Assembly (NCBI RefSeq): GCF_041916975.1
Contig: NZ_JAYRYK010000001.1
Coordinates: 2,232,001 to 2,296,000, forward strand
Length of the DNA stretch: 64,000 nt
Direction of reading: 5' to 3'
From: Sphingosinicella sp041916975
Lineage (GTDB): Bacteria > Pseudomonadota > Alphaproteobacteria > Sphingomonadales > Sphingomonadaceae
A model generated the notes under the pieces. That model did no database searches, had not been told where the DNA came from, and saw only the letters and a list, made by a program, of their open reading frames with translations. Of the stretch, positions 53,139 through 61,569 are shown piece after piece; the first letter of the stretch is position 1, and every line of letters starts with the position of its first letter. The translations under genes and the position numbers were made by a program.

Positions 53139-53618
53139 ATGGTCCTGCTGACGCGCGAGGATGCGCCCGACATTGAAGAGACGAAGCGCCACACGCCGGC
53201 GTTCTACAACATCCAGAATCTGCCTTGGCATGACTGGGTGATGCCGGAGACCTGGTTCAAGCTGCTCAACATCAATCCCTTCACCGGCGGTTTCACGATG
53301 CTGCTGAAGGTGGGGCCGAACAACACTGCGCCGGTTCACGGCCACGTTGGTTCGGTTGAGGGCATCCTCATCGAAGGCGGCTTCGGCTATGGCGACGACC
53401 GCGGCCGCGCCGGCGATTACGTCCGCGAGATGGGCGGCATCAACCACATTCCGAACACCGATGACGACGGCATGGTGATGTTCGCGGTCGTGAACGGGCC
53501 GCTGATGGGCTACAATGCCGACGGCAGCATCGCCGCTGTTGTCGATGCGAAGTTCATGTATGGTCTTGCCGCGGCGCAGGGTGCTGCCGATCACATCGAA
53601 AAGCCGGCTGACTGGTAA
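53139..53618 (+). CDS. Cupin-type dioxygenase-like protein (ChrR/DAD-like)
   Basis: 159 residues from ATG 53139, with GGGAGG upstream; ATG 53103 would add 12 residues but has no ribosome site. Cupin core: PVHGHVGSVEGILIEGG (HxH and Glu metal ligands) and GGINHIPNTDDDG (third His). Related to the 2,4'-dihydroxyacetophenone dioxygenase group of ChrR-like cupins, suggesting C-C cleavage or oxygenation of a hydroxylated ketone. Eight bases precede the ligase gene. Confidence 0.82.
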   Translation: MVLLTREDAPDIEETKRHTPAFYNIQNLPWHDWVMPETWFKLLNINPFTGGFTMLLKVGPNNTAPVHGHVGSVEGILIEGGFGYGDDRGRAGDYVREMGGINHIPNTDDDGMVMFAVVNGPLMGYNADGSIAAVVDAKFMYGLAAAQGAADHIEKPADW

Positions 53619-53626
53619 GGGGAACA

Positions 53627-55252
53627 ATGCTGGGTTTGATGCAGGACAGCCCGCTGCTCATCAGCGGGCTGCTCAGCCACGCCGCTGCGGCGCACGGCAG
53701 GCGGCCGATCGTATCGCGTCTCGTGGACGAGCCTCTGTGGCGCTATGATTATGCCGGGCTCGCCGCGCGCGCAGCACGTGCTGCGCATTTGCTGCGCAGC
53801 ATGGGCGTGGCGCCCGGCGACCGGATCAGCTCGCTCGGCTGGAACACGCATCGCCACATGGAGCTGATGTTCGCCGCGCCAGGCATCGGCGCCGTGCTGC
53901 ACACGGCAAACCCGCGCCTCACCGACGAGCAGATCGCTTACACGATCGAACATGCGGGCAGTTCGATCCTGTTCTACGAGCGCAGCTTCGCGGACCTCGT
54001 CGAACGGCTGGCGCCCCGGTTGCCGCAGCTCACGCGCTTCGTGATGCTGAGCGATGCCGAGCACACCATTCCCGGCAGCGTCGGCGCAGAATCGTGGGAA
54101 ACACTGATCGCAGATCAACCCGATACGATCGCATGGCCGCGCCTCGACGAGAATGCGGCGGCGTTTCTCTGCTACACCTCAGGCACCACGGGTCACCCCA
54201 AGGGCGTTGTCTACAGCCACCGCTCGACGGTTTTGCACGCGATGGCGGCGAGCCTGCCGTCGGCTTTCGGGCTCGACGTGTTCGATTGCATCATGCCGTG
54301 CAGCAGCTTCTATCATGCGACCGGCTGGGGGCTGCCCTTCGCGGGCGCGCTCAACGGCTGTGCGTTCGCGCTGCCGTGCGACCGGATGGACCCGGCAAGC
54401 CTGCACGAACTCGTCATCAGTGAAGGCGTCACCTTCTCGGGCGGCGTGCCGACGATCTGGACGATGTACCTCGATTATCTCCAGCGCACTGGCGGAATCG
54501 CAGGCAAGCTGCAGCGTCTGGTGATCGGCGGCTCGGCCGTGCCGCGCGCGATGGCGGAGGACTATTCGCGCACATACGGCGTCAAGGTGCTGCAGCTCTG
54601 GGGCATGACCGAACTCAATCCGCTCGGCGTCGTCGCGACGCCGACGCCCGCGCTTGCCGAAGGCGGCACGGATCATGTCGACGACATCATCTGGACGCGG
54701 CAGGGCCGGATGCAGTTCGGTGTCGAGCTGCGCATCACCGACGAGGAGAACCGCGTCCTCCCGCACGATGGCGAGACTTCGGGCGCACTCAAGGTGCGCG
54801 GACCGTGGACGATCGGACGCTATTATCGCGCGGAAGCCGACGCACTCGATGAAGACGGCTGGTTCGACACCGGTGACATCGCCACGATCGACGGCTACGG
54901 CTTCATGCGCATCACCGATCGCGCGAAGGACGTGATCAAGTCGGGCGGCGAGTGGGTCAGCTCGATCGATATCGAAAATATCGCGGTCGGCTTTCCCGGT
55001 GTGAAGGTCGCGGCGGTCGTAGGCGTACATCACCCCAAATGGGAAGAACGCCCTGTCCTCGTCCTCGATCTCTACGAGGATGCCGATGTGACCGAGGAAG
55101 CGATGCGCGCGCACCTCGCCCCGGCCATCGCGAAATGGTGGATGCCGGATCGTGTCTACTTCGATGCCGTGCCGCTCACGGCGACGGGGAAGATCGACAA
55201 GAAGACGCTACGCGCGCGCTACGTGAACTGTCTGGACGGGCCCGGAGCCTGA
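53627..55252 (+). CDS. AMP-forming acyl-CoA synthetase (medium/long-chain type)
   Basis: 541 residues. P-loop YTSGTTGHPKGVVYSH, LWGMTELNPLG, DGWFDTGDIATIDGYG, DRAKDVIKSGGEWVSSIDIE and the C-terminal Lys in TATGKIDKKTLR. Resembles AlkK-type fatty acyl-CoA ligases (about 540 residues). Second gene of the cupin operon; presumably activates a side-chain acid produced by the cupin/SDR enzymes. Substrate unknown. Converges with the PEP-CTERM gene two bases after its stop. Confidence 0.9.
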   Translation: MLGLMQDSPLLISGLLSHAAAAHGRRPIVSRLVDEPLWRYDYAGLAARAARAAHLLRSMGVAPGDRISSLGWNTHRHMELMFAAPGIGAVLHTANPRLTDEQIAYTIEHAGSSILFYERSFADLVERLAPRLPQLTRFVMLSDAEHTIPGSVGAESWETLIADQPDTIAWPRLDENAAAFLCYTSGTTGHPKGVVYSHRSTVLHAMAASLPSAFGLDVFDCIMPCSSFYHATGWGLPFAGALNGCAFALPCDRMDPASLHELVISEGVTFSGGVPTIWTMYLDYLQRTGGIAGKLQRLVIGGSAVPRAMAEDYSRTYGVKVLQLWGMTELNPLGVVATPTPALAEGGTDHVDDIIWTRQGRMQFGVELRITDEENRVLPHDGETSGALKVRGPWTIGRYYRAEADALDEDGWFDTGDIATIDGYGFMRITDRAKDVIKSGGEWVSSIDIENIAVGFPGVKVAAVVGVHHPKWEERPVLVLDLYEDADVTEEAMRAHLAPAIAKWWMPDRVYFDAVPLTATGKIDKKTLRARYVNCLDGPGA

Positions 55253-55254
55253 CC

Positions 55255-56049
55255 TCAGATCCTGCGGCGTCTCAATGCAAGTCCTGCGAGCCCAAGGCCG
55301 AACAGAGCGAGAGCGGCGGGCTCTGGAGTTTTGATAACCCGATAGTGCCAAACGGTATCAAACTCTACCGTCACACCGCCAAGCTCGATCCAATACGGCG
55401 TAGGCGACTCCGGATCGCCTAGTTCAAAGTGGTACTCGGAACCATAAAGGTAAGCGTATACACCCGCGGCGGTGCCGGGTCCGGACACGCTGAAGAACTT
55501 ATCCATCTCCGGGTCGAAGTAGTAAAAGCAGCAGTCGAGCGTCGCTAGGCCGTCAATGATCTGGTAGTTCAGGTCTACCGCGCCAGTCCTCAGATTGAAC
55601 AGTGGACCCTCACCATAGCCACTTTCCCATCCGTCGATCGCCGTCGCATTGCCGCCATCTGCACGCTTCAGCCGCGTATAGTGTGCTGCAGGGCCGCCGC
55701 CGCATCCGTAGTCCATGCCCGGCGCACCGTCACCACCTTCGCCGCCCTTAGCCGTACCGCCAAACTGTAGCAGGTCGTAGTCTTCCGTGCAGGTGAACGT
55801 GTCCTTGGGCTTGATCCGCCAACGCATTTCGAATTTGTCACCGATGTTCCAGCCGAGGCGGTCAAGCTCGCTCACAGAGAAGTCGCGGATATAACCGTCA
55901 GGCCCGAACAGCTTGCCGCCTCCCGTCACACTCGTGACGACAGACTTAAGTGAGATTTCGACGCTCCACTTTGAATATGTCGTAATCGGAGCTGCAAGTG
56001 TGGGCGAAGCAACACACACGACAAGCGCGGCGCAGAACAGTAAACGCAT
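55255..56049 (-). CDS. PEP-CTERM sorting-signal protein
   Basis: 264 residues from ATG 56049 with GGGAGGG upstream. N-terminal signal (MRLLFCAALVVCVASPTLAA) and a C-terminal sorting tail TPEPAALALFGLGLAGLALR followed by RRRR-type basics, diagnostic of exosortase substrates. The middle is Gly/Tyr/Asp-rich and beta-like, with a few cysteines (TCTEDYD, CGGG, DCCF) that could form disulfides. No exosortase is in the window. The region is less GC-rich than its neighbours. Function unknown; likely exopolymer or surface-associated. Confidence 0.88.
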   Translation of the reverse strand: MRLLFCAALVVCVASPTLAAPITTYSKWSVEISLKSVVTSVTGGGKLFGPDGYIRDFSVSELDRLGWNIGDKFEMRWRIKPKDTFTCTEDYDLLQFGGTAKGGEGGDGAPGMDYGCGGGPAAHYTRLKRADGGNATAIDGWESGYGEGPLFNLRTGAVDLNYQIIDGLATLDCCFYYFDPEMDKFFSVSGPGTAAGVYAYLYGSEYHFELGDPESPTPYWIELGGVTVEFDTVWHYRVIKTPEPAALALFGLGLAGLALRRRRI

Positions 56050-56091
56050 AGTAAGGCCCTCCCTGTTACGAGACAGGCTATGGTTAACATG

Positions 56092-56106
56092 TCGTTGCGG
56101 CAACGA
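56092..56106. promoter_or_regulatory. Short inverted repeat upstream of PEP-CTERM gene
   Basis: TCGTTGC-G-GCAACGA, 7-bp arms with one central base, 43 bp upstream of the PEP-CTERM ATG. Could be an operator, or part of a terminator for the paaE end. No T-run is seen. Confidence 0.3.
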
Positions 56107-56153
56107 TTCGATTTAAGCGTTACCGTGATGCACCCCGCAAGGGCGCTTACCCA

Positions 56154-57233
56154 TCACGCGTCGTAGTCGACCGCCACGTTGTCGGTCAGCGGTACGGCCT
56201 GGCAGGTGAGGATGTAGCCCTGCGCGACCTCTTCGGGCGAGAGGCCGTAGTTCGCCTTCATGTGCACCTTGCCGTCGATCAGCTTTGCGCGGCAGGTCGC
56301 GCAGACGCCCGCCTTGCAGGCGAACGGGGTTTGTAGCCCGGCGGCGCGGGCGTTTTCGAGGATGCTGCCCTGCGCGCTGTCGAAGGTGATGCGGCGGCGG
56401 CGACCTTCCAGCGTCACCTCGACCTTGCGGCCTTCGGCTTCGCGCTCAAGCTCGCGCTCGACGGCCGCCTGCTCGGCGGTCGGGCGGTCGATCGTGAAGC
56501 GCTCGACCTTGATGCGGTCAGCGGGAACACCTGCGGCGGTGAGCGCGGTTTCCACGGCGTCCATCATCGGTCCGGGGCCGCAGATGAACGCAGCGTCCAC
56601 GTCGTTGGCGTCGATGAGGCCGCCGAGCAGTTCGGTGAGCTTCGCCGAATCGAGGCGGCCATTGAAAAGCGCGATGTCCTCGTCGTCTTCGTCTTCAAGG
56701 AAGTGGTAGGCTTCGAGCCGGTCGAGGAAGCGGTCCTTGAGCGCGGCAATCTCTTCCAGGAACATGATCTCGTTGCTGGCGCGGTTGCCGTAGAACAAGG
56801 TAAAACGGCTTTTCGGCTCTTCGAGAAGCGTGGTCTTGAGGAGCGAGAGAACGGGCGTGATGCCGGAGCCGCCCGCGAAGCCCACGTAATGCTTCTGCGC
56901 GTTCGCATCGAAATCCCACGAGAAGCTGCCATGCGGCGGCATCACTTCGATCGTGTCGCCGGCGGCGAGCGCGGTGTTTGCCCAGCGGGAGAAGCGGCCG
57001 TCGGAAATCGCCTTGATGGCGACGCGGAGCTGACCTTCGTGCGGCGCGACGCAGAGCGAATAGTTGCGGCGCAAATCCTCGCCATTGATGTCGGCGCGCA
57101 GCGTGATGTGCTGGCCGGCGCGGAAGGTGAAGGCTTCGCGCTCGGCTTCAGGCACATCGAACAGGATCGAGATGGCGCTCGGCGTTTCGCGGCGGACTTC
57201 GGCGATTTTCAGCGTGTGGAAATGTGTGGACAT
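56154..57233 (-). CDS. paaE: Phenylacetyl-CoA epoxidase reductase subunit PaaE
   Basis: 359 residues. FAD-binding LRRNYSLCV, NAD(P)-binding GGSGITPVLSLLKT and CGPGPMMDAVE, and a C-terminal plant-type 2Fe-2S domain with cysteines in CKAGVCATCRA and a later LTCQA. Delivers electrons to the PaaAC di-iron centre. Last gene of paaABCDE, 8 bp after paaD. Confidence 0.96.
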   Translation of the reverse strand: MSTHFHTLKIAEVRRETPSAISILFDVPEAEREAFTFRAGQHITLRADINGEDLRRNYSLCVAPHEGQLRVAIKAISDGRFSRWANTALAAGDTIEVMPPHGSFSWDFDANAQKHYVGFAGGSGITPVLSLLKTTLLEEPKSRFTLFYGNRASNEIMFLEEIAALKDRFLDRLEAYHFLEDEDDEDIALFNGRLDSAKLTELLGGLIDANDVDAAFICGPGPMMDAVETALTAAGVPADRIKVERFTIDRPTAEQAAVERELEREAEGRKVEVTLEGRRRRITFDSAQGSILENARAAGLQTPFACKAGVCATCRAKLIDGKVHMKANYGLSPEEVAQGYILTCQAVPLTDNVAVDYDA

Positions 57234-57241
57234 TCAGGGCC

Positions 57242-57709
57242 TCAATGGCATTTGAAACGATCGAAGGGTTCGCGGCAGCTGTCACACTGCCAGAGCGCCT
57301 TGCAGGGGGTGGAACCGAACCGACTGATCTCGTGCGTCTGTTTCGAACCGCAGCGGGGGCAGGTGGCCGGGTGGCTGTTCAGCTTTATGTCGTCGGGAGG
57401 TGGATCGATCCCGTAGGCGCGCAGTTTTTCGCGGCCGTCCTCAGTGATCCACGCCGTCGTCCACGGCGGCGACAGGCGGGTTTCGATCGCCACATCCGCC
57501 ATCCCCGCCGCATCCAGCGCTTCGCGCACTGCGAGCTGGATGTAGGCGGTCGCTGGGCAGCCCGTGTACGTCGGCGTGATCAGCACGCGCGCCGGTTCGG
57601 CATCGGTGAGCACATCGCGCACGATGCCGAGATCGACGAGCGATACCGCCGGAATCTCAGGGTCCGGCACGGAGGCAAGCACGGCCATGATGGCGCGTGC
57701 GTCGTTCAC
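57242..57709 (-). CDS. paaD: Phenylacetyl-CoA epoxidase-associated protein PaaD
   Basis: 155 residues from GTG 57709, which overlaps the paaC stop (GTGA). DUF59-like N-terminus (VPDPEIPAVSLVDLGIVRDV) as in Fe-S carrier/assembly proteins, and a C-terminal zinc-type region with cysteines CPRCGS...CKALWQCDSC. Needed for cluster maturation of the epoxidase, by family knowledge. Confidence 0.93.
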   Translation of the reverse strand: MNDARAIMAVLASVPDPEIPAVSLVDLGIVRDVLTDAEPARVLITPTYTGCPATAYIQLAVREALDAAGMADVAIETRLSPPWTTAWITEDGREKLRAYGIDPPPDDIKLNSHPATCPRCGSKQTHEISRFGSTPCKALWQCDSCREPFDRFKCH

Positions 57710-58458
57710 CAGACGGCTTCCGGGTAGGTGCGCGGAATATGCTGCATCACCGCGAGCATGTGCCCGAGATGTTCGGAATGGTGGCCCTTGCGCCCGCCGA
57801 CGACGGCGCGCGGCAGCTTCATTTCGGGCAGCCCCGCCTCGGCGAGCACTGCCGCGACGCGGGCTTCGAACACCGGACGCAGCGAAGCGGGATCGACCGC
57901 GACGCCTTCGGCGACGAGCGCTTCGGTGACGGCATCCGTCTGGAACAGCTCCTCGACGAAGCGCCAGTGCCAGTCGAGCCCGTCCACCATGCGCGAGCGG
58001 CTTTCCTCGGTGCCGTCGCCGAGACGGATCACCCAGTCGGCGGCGAGGTCGGCGTGGTAGGCGACTTCCTTCACGGCCTTCGCGGCGATTTCCGCAAGGC
58101 GTGCGTCCTTCGAGAGCGCGAGCCTTTCGAACAGGGCCTTCTGCCACGTGGAGAACAGGAACTGCCGCGCCATGGTGCGCGCGAAGTCGCCGTTCGGCTG
58201 CTCGACCATCAGGCAGTTCGTCCACGCGAGGACGTCGCGGTGGAAGGCGAGGCGGTCTGCGCTGCGATCCTTGCCTTCGACTTCGCCGGCATAGCCGAGG
58301 AAGAGCTGCGCCTGCCCGACGAGATCGAGCGCGACGTTGGCGAGCGAGAGGTCGACTTCGATGGTCGGCGCATGGCCGCACCATTCGGAAAGCCGCTGCC
58401 CGAGCACGAGGCTGTCGTCGCCGAGACGCAGCGCGTATGTGAAGAGTGCGTTTTCCAT
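57706..58458 (-). CDS. paaC: Phenylacetyl-CoA epoxidase structural subunit PaaC
   Basis: 250 residues from ATG 58458 (TGATG overlap with paaB). Ferritin-like helical protein (EVDLSLANVALDLVGQAQLF, KEVAYHADLAADWVIRLGDG) that pairs with PaaA but lacks a functional di-iron site. A longer frame is a Pro/Arg-rich shadow. Confidence 0.94.
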   Translation of the reverse strand: MENALFTYALRLGDDSLVLGQRLSEWCGHAPTIEVDLSLANVALDLVGQAQLFLGYAGEVEGKDRSADRLAFHRDVLAWTNCLMVEQPNGDFARTMARQFLFSTWQKALFERLALSKDARLAEIAAKAVKEVAYHADLAADWVIRLGDGTEESRSRMVDGLDWHWRFVEELFQTDAVTEALVAEGVAVDPASLRPVFEARVAAVLAEAGLPEMKLPRAVVGGRKGHHSEHLGHMLAVMQHIPRTYPEAVW

Positions 58459-58742
58459 CACATGTGCTTCACGGCATCGGGGAGTTCGTAGAAGGTCGGG
58501 TGACGATAGATCTTCGTCTCCGCCGGTTCGAACATCGGCCCGGCCTGCGCGGGGTCGGACGAAACGATGTCCGCCGAACGCACGACCCACAGGCTGACGC
58601 CTTCCATGCGGCGCGTGTAGGTGTCGCGCGCATGGCGGAGCGCGATTTCGGCGTCAGGCGCGTGCACCGATCCTGCGTGGCGGTGCGAAAGCCCGCCGCG
58701 TGCGCGCACGAACACTTCCCAGAGAGGCCAATCGGTCTTCAT
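58458..58742 (-). CDS. paaB: Phenylacetyl-CoA epoxidase subunit PaaB
   Basis: 94 residues: WPLWEVFVRARGGLSHRHAG and SLWVVRSADIVSSDPAQAG are family hallmarks. Bridges PaaAC pairs in the epoxidase complex. Starts at ATG 58742 with AAGGA upstream, 14 bp after paaA, and overlaps the paaC start by one base. Confidence 0.95.
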   Translation of the reverse strand: MKTDWPLWEVFVRARGGLSHRHAGSVHAPDAEIALRHARDTYTRRMEGVSLWVVRSADIVSSDPAQAGPMFEPAETKIYRHPTFYELPDAVKHM

Positions 58743-58756
58743 GTCTCGTCTTTCCT

Positions 58757-59743
58757 TCAGGCTGCGGCCTTGATGCGGCGGCGGGCTTCGTAGGCATCCG
58801 CGGCTTCGCGCACCCAGGCTCCATCGTCCCACGCCTTGCGGCGGGCTTCCATGCGTTCCTTCGCGGTCGGGCCTTCGCCGCGCACGACGGCGTAGAACTC
58901 TTCCCAGTCGATCACGCCGTAATCGTAGTGGCCGCGTTCCTCGTTCCACTTGAGGTCAGCGTCCGGCACTTCCATGCCGAGCAGGTGAACCTGCGGCACG
59001 GTGGCGTCGATGAACTTCTGGCGAAGCTCGTCGTTCGTCTCGCGCTTGATGCGCCAGCGGATCGACTGCGCGGAGTTCGGCGAATTGTCGTCGGACGGGC
59101 CGAACATCATGATCGCGGGCCACCACCAGCGATCGATCGCGTCCTGCACCATCGCCTTCTGCTCGTCGGTGCCTGCGGCCATCACGAGGAGAGCATCGTA
59201 GCCCTGACGCTGGTGAAAGCTCTCTTCCTTGCAGACGCGGACCATGGCGCGCGCATAGGGGCCATAGGATGTCCGCTGCAGCGGCACCTGGTTCATGATC
59301 GCCGCGCCGTCCACCAGCCAGCCGATGGCGCCGATGTCGGCCCAGGTCAGCGTCGGGTAGTTGAAGATCGTGGAGTATTTCGCCTTGCCGCTGTGCAGCG
59401 CGTCGATCATCTCCTCGCGCGAGGAACCCAGTGTCTCCGCGGCGGAATAGAGGTAGAGGCCGTGGCCGCCCTCGTCCTGCACCTTCGCGAGCAGGATCGC
59501 CTTGCGCTTCAGCGACGGCGCGCGCGTGATCCAGTTGCCTTCTGGCAACATACCTACGATCTCGCTGTGCGCGTGCTGCGAAATCTGGCGGATCAGCGTG
59601 CGGCGGTACGCCTCCGGCATCCAGTCCTTGGGTTCGATGAATTCGTCCGCGGCGACCCGTGCCTCGAACGCATCGACGAGTTCCTGCGGATCCCGCGCGG
59701 GGGCCTGCTGCGGATCAACCTTCTGAAGTTCGGTCGTATACAC
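58757..59743 (-). CDS. paaA: Phenylacetyl-CoA epoxidase catalytic subunit PaaA
   Basis: 328 residues from GTG 59743, preceded by AAGGAG. Ferritin-fold di-iron ligands appear in KVQDEGGHGLYLY and CKEESFHQRQG. Forms the ring 1,2-epoxide of phenylacetyl-CoA with O2. First gene of paaABCDE. Its promoter region carries a GACCG-AC-CGGTC palindrome overlapping the likely -35/-10 interval. The first codons share an 18-base identity with the HNH gene. Confidence 0.96.
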   Translation of the reverse strand: MYTTELQKVDPQQAPARDPQELVDAFEARVAADEFIEPKDWMPEAYRRTLIRQISQHAHSEIVGMLPEGNWITRAPSLKRKAILLAKVQDEGGHGLYLYSAAETLGSSREEMIDALHSGKAKYSTIFNYPTLTWADIGAIGWLVDGAAIMNQVPLQRTSYGPYARAMVRVCKEESFHQRQGYDALLVMAAGTDEQKAMVQDAIDRWWWPAIMMFGPSDDNSPNSAQSIRWRIKRETNDELRQKFIDATVPQVHLLGMEVPDADLKWNEERGHYDYGVIDWEEFYAVVRGEGPTAKERMEARRKAWDDGAWVREAADAYEARRRIKAAA

Positions 59744-59766
59744 GGGGTGCTCCTTCCTCCCTGTCG

Positions 59767-59795
59767 TATCTATAATAAATCGACCGACCGGTCAA
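59767..59795 (-). promoter_or_regulatory. paaA: paaA promoter with TetR-type operator
   Basis: Minus strand: TTGACC (59795-59790) as a -35 box, 17 bases, TAGATA (59772-59767) as a weak -10. The spacer contains a perfect 5-bp inverted repeat, GACCG-GT-CGGTC (59793-59782), with AT-rich flanks on both sides. The overlap is what a repressor needs. Similar T-C-GACCG half-sites occur at 61522-61528. The natural candidate is a PaaR-like TetR protein, such as that encoded at 47744-48322. Confidence 0.6.
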
Positions 59796-59811
59796 TTATT
59801 ATTTAAAGTGT

Positions 59812-61014
59812 TCAGACGTGCTCGATGAGAAGCGCGATCCCCTGGCCGACGCCGATGCACATCGTGGCGAGGCCGTAGCGCCCACCGCGATTCTGCAGCT
59901 CGATCGCGGCGGTCATCGCAAGCCGCGCACCCGACATGCCGAGCGGGTGACCGAGGGCGATGGCGCCGCCGTTGGGGTTCACATGCTCGGCGTTGTCGGG
60001 CAGCCCGAGCTGGCGCAACACGGCAAGGCCCTGCGCGGCGAAAGCTTCGTTGAGCTCGACGACGTCGATATCGCCGATCGACACGCCGGTGCGCGCGAGC
60101 AGCTTCTTCGTGGCGGGAGCCGGGCCGATGCCCATGATGCGCGACGGCACGCCCGCGACGGCACCGCCGACGATGCGCGCGATGGGCTTCAGGCCGTGTT
60201 TGGCCGCGGCGGCTTCGCTCGCGATCAGCAGCGCCGCGGCGCCGTCGTTGACGCCGCTCGCATTGCCCGCGGTGACGGTGCCGTCCGGGCGGACGATCGG
60301 GCGCAGCTTCGCCAGCGTCTCCATCGTCGTTTCACGCGGATGCTCGTCGCGGTCCACGATCACCGGATCGCCCTTTTTGCGCGTGATCGTGACGGGTACG
60401 ATTTCCTGCGCGAAGCGTCCGCTCGCCTGCGCGGCGGACGCACGGCGCTGGCTTTCGACCGCGAACCGGTCCTGATCCTCGCGCGAGATGCCGAAGTCGT
60501 CCGCCACGTTCTCCGCTGTCTCGGGCATAGAATCGACGCCGAAGCCCGCTTTCATCGCGGGGTTCACGAAGCGCCAGCCGATCGTGGTGTCGTAAACGGT
60601 GTTGCTGCGCGAAAACGCGCTGTCCGCCTTGGGCATCACGAACGGTGCGCGCGTCATGCTCTCGACGCCGCCGGCCACAACGAAATCGGCATCTCCGCTA
60701 CGAATCGCGCGTGCGGCCATCGCCACCGCATCGAGCCCCGAGCCGCACAGGCGGTTCAGCGTCGTGCCGGGCGCGGTCTCGCCGAGATCGGCGAGCAACG
60801 CGGCCATGCGCGCGACATTGCGGTTGTCCTCGCCCGCCTGGTTGGCGCAGCCCATGATCACGTCGTCGAGCGCGTCCCAATCGATGCCGGGGTTGCGCGC
60901 GGCGAGCGCCCTCAGCGGCACTGCGGCGAGATCGTCCGGCCGGACCTCGGCAAGCGATCCGCCGTAGCGTCCGATGGCGGTACGCGCGGCGTCGCAGATG
61001 AAAGCGTCGGTCAT
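59812..61014 (-). CDS. paaJ: 3-oxoadipyl-CoA/3-oxo-5,6-dehydrosuberyl-CoA thiolase
   Basis: 400-residue thiolase: active-site Cys in NRLCGSGLDAV (about 88-98), His in NPNGGAIALGHPLGMSGARL, and Cys in CIGVGQGIALL. In the paa pathway it cleaves acetyl-CoA units from the opened chain. The ATG overlaps the paaI stop (ATGA). pcaF-type use in the 3-oxoadipate pathway is also possible, but the context favours paaJ. Confidence 0.92.
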   Translation of the reverse strand: MTDAFICDAARTAIGRYGGSLAEVRPDDLAAVPLRALAARNPGIDWDALDDVIMGCANQAGEDNRNVARMAALLADLGETAPGTTLNRLCGSGLDAVAMAARAIRSGDADFVVAGGVESMTRAPFVMPKADSAFSRSNTVYDTTIGWRFVNPAMKAGFGVDSMPETAENVADDFGISREDQDRFAVESQRRASAAQASGRFAQEIVPVTITRKKGDPVIVDRDEHPRETTMETLAKLRPIVRPDGTVTAGNASGVNDGAAALLIASEAAAAKHGLKPIARIVGGAVAGVPSRIMGIGPAPATKKLLARTGVSIGDIDVVELNEAFAAQGLAVLRQLGLPDNAEHVNPNGGAIALGHPLGMSGARLAMTAAIELQNRGGRYGLATMCIGVGQGIALLIEHV

Positions 61015-61478
61015 TCCTGTTCCTCTTCGATCACGGGGCCACCGATCGTGCGGCTCAGCCCCTGGAATTCAGCGATGATGCGGCCGTCTTCGCCGAAGAC
61101 GCTGACGGCATAAACCCCTGTGCGGCCTTTAAAGGCGCGCTCCCGCGCCTCGGCGACGATTCGCTCGCCCGCGCGTCCGGCATCGATGAAGCTGATGCTG
61201 GCGTGCTGCGCAACCGTCTGCACGTTGCGCGAATTGCAGGCATACGCGAACGCCGTGTCGGCGAGCAGGAACACCATGCCGCCGTGCGCCATGCCGAAGC
61301 CATTGAGCGTCGCGGGCGACAGCCGCATGGCGACGCGCGCATGGCCTTCACCCGCCGCTTCGATTTCAAGGCCCAGCGCAGGCGTGGTGCCTTCCTTCGC
61401 GGCCATTGCGCGCGCGATGCGCAGCGCCTTATGGTCGGCTTCGGAATCGCGTGGAGTCGGCGGTGTGGAATCGGGCAT
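61011..61478 (-). CDS. paaI: Phenylacetic acid degradation thioesterase PaaI
   Basis: 155-residue hotdog-fold thioesterase from ATG 61478: NGFGMAHGGMVFLLADTAFA (HGG-x-x-x-x-x-x-D catalytic region) and ARERAFKGRTGVYAV. Hydrolyses ring-hydroxylated or dead-end CoA esters to rescue CoA. Overlaps paaJ. Divergent from paaG; the 91-bp spacer has a partial copy of the paaA operator. Confidence 0.93.
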   Translation of the reverse strand: MPDSTPPTPRDSEADHKALRIARAMAAKEGTTPALGLEIEAAGEGHARVAMRLSPATLNGFGMAHGGMVFLLADTAFAYACNSRNVQTVAQHASISFIDAGRAGERIVAEARERAFKGRTGVYAVSVFGEDGRIIAEFQGLSRTIGGPVIEEEQE

Positions 61479-61520
61479 GGTGACCCAAATAGCTGACGAT
61501 TTCGTGCTTGCCAATAATAG

Positions 61521-61536
61521 TTCGACCGTTCATTCT
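61521..61536. promoter_or_regulatory. Partial copy of the paaA operator between paaI and paaG
   Basis: TTCGACCG-TT-CATTCT: the left arm TCGACCG matches the paaA site exactly and is preceded by the same AATAA-type stretch. The right arm CATTC keeps three of five bases of CGGTC. It lies 43 bp from the paaI ATG and 34 bp from the paaG GTG. A weaker second target of the same regulator is plausible. Confidence 0.45.
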
Positions 61537-61569
61537 ATCATTAAGCATTGCGGATGGGGAGGCTTTCTC

